Part shown: positions 61,995 to 64,000 of the stretch, one piece after another | Layout: every line of letters begins with the position of its first letter | How positions within the stretch are numbered: position 1 is the first letter of the stretch | From: CAVTWH01 sp963850915 | GTDB lineage: Bacteria; Actinomycetota; Actinomycetes; Mycobacteriales; Micromonosporaceae | NCBI GenBank assembly: GCA_963850915.1 | Contig: CAWKND010000011.1 | Location: forward strand, 248,001 to 312,000 | DNA: 64,000 nucleotides | Reading direction: 5' to 3' | Notes under the pieces: model-generated | What the model was told of the DNA's origin: nothing | What the model saw: the letters and a program-made list of their open reading frames with translations, nothing else | The model's database searches: none | Made by a program: the position numbers and the translations under genes

Positions 61995-62744
61995 TCAGAT
62001 GTCGAAAGTGTCGCCGGAGCGGACCAGGTTGACCGGGCCGGCGAAGGCGGTGGCCGCGGCTTCCAGGGTCTCGGCCGGGTCGCCCCAGGCCTGTACCAGG
62101 TGGGTCAGCAGCAGGCGACCGACGCCGGCCTTGGTGGCGATCGAGCCTGCCTCGCCGCCGGTGAGGTGCAGGTCCGGCGGGTTCTGCCGGCCGTCGAGGT
62201 AGCTGGCCTCGCAGAGGAAGGCGTCGGCGTGGTCGGCCAGCCGCAGCAGGGCCTCACACATGGCGGTATCGGCGGAGTACGCGAGTACCCGGCCGGCGTG
62301 CGTGATCCGCGCGCCGTACGTCTCGACGGGGTGGTTCACCCGCTCCACGTCAACCTGGAACGGGCCGATCTCGCGACTGCCCGGGCGCAGCGTGTGGAAG
62401 GTGTAGACGTCGTCGATCGGGCCTTCGTCGGGGGCCCCGTAGACGGCGGTGAGCCGCTCCCGGACGCCGGCCGGGCCGTAGACCGGCAGCTGGGGGTAGG
62501 GGCCGTCGGGGGCGTACCGGCGAACCACCACGTAGGAACAGGCGTCCAACATGTGATCGCAGTGCAGGTGGGACAGGAGGATCGCATCGATGGACGCGAG
62601 GTCGGCGACGCGCTGGAGTACGGCCAGCGAGCCGGTACCGAAGTCCAGCAGAAGGCGGTAGCCTTCGGCCTCCACCAGGTACGCCGAGCAGGGCGAATCG
62701 GGTCCCGGGAAGCTACCGGCACAGCCCAGTACCGTCAGCTTCAT
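61995..62744 (-). CDS. MBL-fold hydrolase, Rv1339-like
   Basis: A 249-residue metallo-beta-lactamase-fold protein. It starts KLTVLGCAGSFPGPDSPCSAYLVEAEGYRLLLDFGTGS and has the metal motif LLSHLHCDHMLD (HxHxDH), a His in VNHPVETYGARI, an Asp in VLAYSADTAMCEAL and a late His in LLLTHLVQAWGD. The sequence closely recalls the mycobacterial Rv1339 protein, reported as a cyclic-AMP phosphodiesterase. In other actinobacteria this gene is normally directly upstream of rph and rdgB. Here it is about 6.6 kb away on the same strand. Confidence 0.88.
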   Translation of the reverse strand: MKLTVLGCAGSFPGPDSPCSAYLVEAEGYRLLLDFGTGSLAVLQRVADLASIDAILLSHLHCDHMLDACSYVVVRRYAPDGPYPQLPVYGPAGVRERLTAVYGAPDEGPIDDVYTFHTLRPGSREIGPFQVDVERVNHPVETYGARITHAGRVLAYSADTAMCEALLRLADHADAFLCEASYLDGRQNPPDLHLTGGEAGSIATKAGVGRLLLTHLVQAWGDPAETLEAAATAFAGPVNLVRSGDTFDI

Positions 62745-62989
62745 CCCCGCCCCCCTTCGCGTGCGTTACGGTGCGCAGCCTACGCGCCCGAACCGCCCGC
62801 CCCGCAGGCGTCTGGCGCATGGTGTCGCTAACGTGACAGGGTACGGGTGGCACCGCCACGAGGTCGGCTGAGCATGGGCAGAGCACCGGCTCAGCATCGT
62901 CACTGGCGGTAGCCGCGAAGCGTTAACACCGGTACAGACACCAGTACAGGCCACCGGCAGAAACAGGCCGCGAGAGAGACGGTGCAGGT

Positions 62990-63421
62990 ATGTCCATCGA
63001 CAGCTCGACCCGGGCCGGCGCAGTGCCCGCTGCCCGCGCATCTGAGCCGGGGTCGACCGGCGCACTGTTCTCCCCGACCGGTGAGCACATCGGACTGTCT
63101 CCGGTGGCCCGGGCGATGCGCGAACCCGTACCCACCCGCCAGAAGCCCTCCACCCGGCGGCTGCTGACGCTCTGCCTGGTCGCCGCGGTACTCAGCTTCG
63201 TCGGCCTCTTCCTCGGCATCCGCGGCTGGATCGGCCTGGTCATGCACAAGACCGAGAGCTGGTTCCTGCCGGCCATCGTGCTGATCGGCGTGCTCGGCGT
63301 ACTGACAGCCGCGGCCGGCTTCCTCACCGTCCACCGCCGTTACGTTCCGTGGGTGATGATCACGCTCAGCGCACTGATCCTGATCACCGCGATGATCGTC
63401 ACCGGCCACGGAATCCACTGA
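62990..63421 (+). CDS. Small membrane protein, three or four spans
   Basis: A 143-residue protein. Residues 1-57 are hydrophilic (a cytoplasmic N-terminus), followed by hydrophobic segments LLTLCLVAAVLSFVGLFLGI, SWFLPAIVLIGVLGVLTAAAGFL and VPWVMITLSALILITAMIVTG. I do not recognise a family. ATG 62990 is preceded by a purine-rich GAGAGACGG. A strong hairpin follows the stop. Confidence 0.75.
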   Translation: MSIDSSTRAGAVPAARASEPGSTGALFSPTGEHIGLSPVARAMREPVPTRQKPSTRRLLTLCLVAAVLSFVGLFLGIRGWIGLVMHKTESWFLPAIVLIGVLGVLTAAAGFLTVHRRYVPWVMITLSALILITAMIVTGHGIH

Positions 63422-63443
63422 TCGACGGGGCGCCAGCCACGCG

Positions 63444-63484
63444 GCGGGCGGCGGTCACCGGCTGTGCCGGTAACCGCCGCCCGC
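63444..63484. terminator. Strong hairpin between convergent genes
   Basis: Arms 63444-63461 and 63467-63484 pair over 17 of 18 positions (12 bp, one C-A mismatch, 5 bp) with a five-base loop. It can serve both the membrane-protein gene and the partial gene on the other strand. Confidence 0.85.
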
Positions 63485-63513
63485 TAACTGTGTGTGCGGT
63501 CTGCGTGCGGTGA

Positions 63514-64000
63514 TCAGGCCGCGAGGCCGCCGAGCCAGTTCTGCCACGCCTCGGTCTCGGCCGCCGGGTCCCGGTCGTCGAAGTAGTGCGCGGTCGCGAA
63601 GACCATGTCGTTGTACCCGTGGATCAGCACGTAGATCGCGTCGTCGGTTCGCATCCCCACGAAGCTCGACGGGACCACGAACTCGACGGTGCCGTCGACC
63701 GGCGCGATTCCGGGCACGCTGAGCCGCGCCGGCTGGCCGTCCGCCGCGTCCGCGCCGGCACCGACCGCCGCGGTCATCGCCGCCCACGAGTCCTTGGTGA
63801 TCGGCCCCGGCAGGAACACCGAGTTCTCCGCGGTACGCGGTGCGAAGTGCTTCAGGTAGACGGCGAGCTTCGTCAGGTAGGCCTGGTCCCCGACGGACAG
63901 GCCGTTGTACTCGGCCTCCCAGTCGTCGCCGAGCAGACCACTGTGCACAAAGCGCACCACCGCGCCGCCGCCGTCGCGCGACTCGATGAGCCACTCGAAG
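63514..64000 (-). CDS. SRPBCC-like domain protein, partial (5' end beyond the window)
   Basis: The frame runs from the right edge to a stop at 63514, giving about 162 residues. The visible stretch WLIESRDGGGAVVRFVHSGLLGDDWEAEYNGLSVGDQAYLTKLAVYLKHF resembles the last strand and long C-terminal helix of SRPBCC (AHSA1/START-like) proteins. It is followed by a further alpha/beta segment (VPSSFVGMRTDDAIYVLIHGYNDMVFATAHYF) that may be a second ligand-binding domain. The function is unknown and the N-terminus is missing. Confidence 0.65.
   Translation of the reverse strand, partial: FEWLIESRDGGGAVVRFVHSGLLGDDWEAEYNGLSVGDQAYLTKLAVYLKHFAPRTAENSVFLPGPITKDSWAAMTAAVGAGADAADGQPARLSVPGIAPVDGTVEFVVPSSFVGMRTDDAIYVLIHGYNDMVFATAHYFDDRDPAAETEAWQNWLGGLAA

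Overview
The window is 64 kb of a high-GC actinobacterial chromosome. Its dense divergent operons, GTG starts, GTGA/ATGA stop-start overlaps, a lysX-type lysyl-phosphatidylglycerol synthase, a SigC-type sigma factor, an ATP-grasp/alpha-E/transglutaminase trio and a rph-rdgB pair all fit an actinomycete, probably of the Micromonosporaceae type. That placement is inferred from gene content and style; no rRNA is present to settle it.

Layout. 1-477: 5' end of a trehalose synthase, minus strand. 1.0-10.2 kb: accessory metabolism, with an aldo/keto reductase, an MmyB-type regulator, a four-gene run (metallo-hydrolase, berberine-bridge-type flavoenzyme, luciferase-like flavoenzyme, DHA2 exporter) closed by a strong terminator, then a SnoaL-like protein and an SDR. 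10.4-13.9 kb: a segment bounded by ~97-bp direct repeats that carry the 3' half of tRNA-Lys. It looks like a decayed integrated element and holds a transposase fragment, a small MerR-type regulator behind a long structured leader, and a GlsB/YeaQ-type membrane protein. 14-24 kb: secreted GH54 arabinofuranosidase, MarR/MDR pair with a palindromic operator, a class II aldolase-like protein with two GT2 glycosyltransferases, two tandem L,D-transpeptidase lipoproteins and tRNA-His. 24-38 kb: oligoribonuclease, a GT87 mannosyltransferase, lysX, and a SigC/anti-sigma/CopC-CopD/MauE/DsbA envelope redox and copper locus, then Bcp. 38-42 kb: the ATP-grasp/alpha-E/transglutaminase operon and a class I tRNA with a UAG anticodon. 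42-44.7 kb: small housekeeping or hypothetical genes. 44.8-52.7 kb: a complete histidine utilisation operon (RpiR regulator, hutU, M20 amidohydrolase, hutF, hutI, hutH) whose genes are joined by stop-start overlaps. 52.8-64 kb: pentapeptide-repeat protein, rph-rdgB-lipoprotein, GDSL hydrolase, two GT4 glycosyltransferases, a DUF222/HNH protein, an NAD-dependent reductase, an MBL hydrolase of the Rv1339 type, a small membrane protein and a partial SRPBCC-like protein.

The most unusual theme is a set of short tandem repeats (15, 18, 21 or 36 bp, always a multiple of three). Most lie exactly at junctions between co-directional genes, extending an N- or C-terminus or filling the gap with a repetitive open frame that overlaps both neighbours (for example hutF-hutI and the two GT4 genes). 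Other points of note are the class I UAG tRNA, the tRNA-Lys attachment-site duplication, a doubly repeated hairpin leader before the MerR gene, and a frameshift near the 3' end of copCD.

All functional calls come from reading translated sequence against remembered family features. No database search was run.
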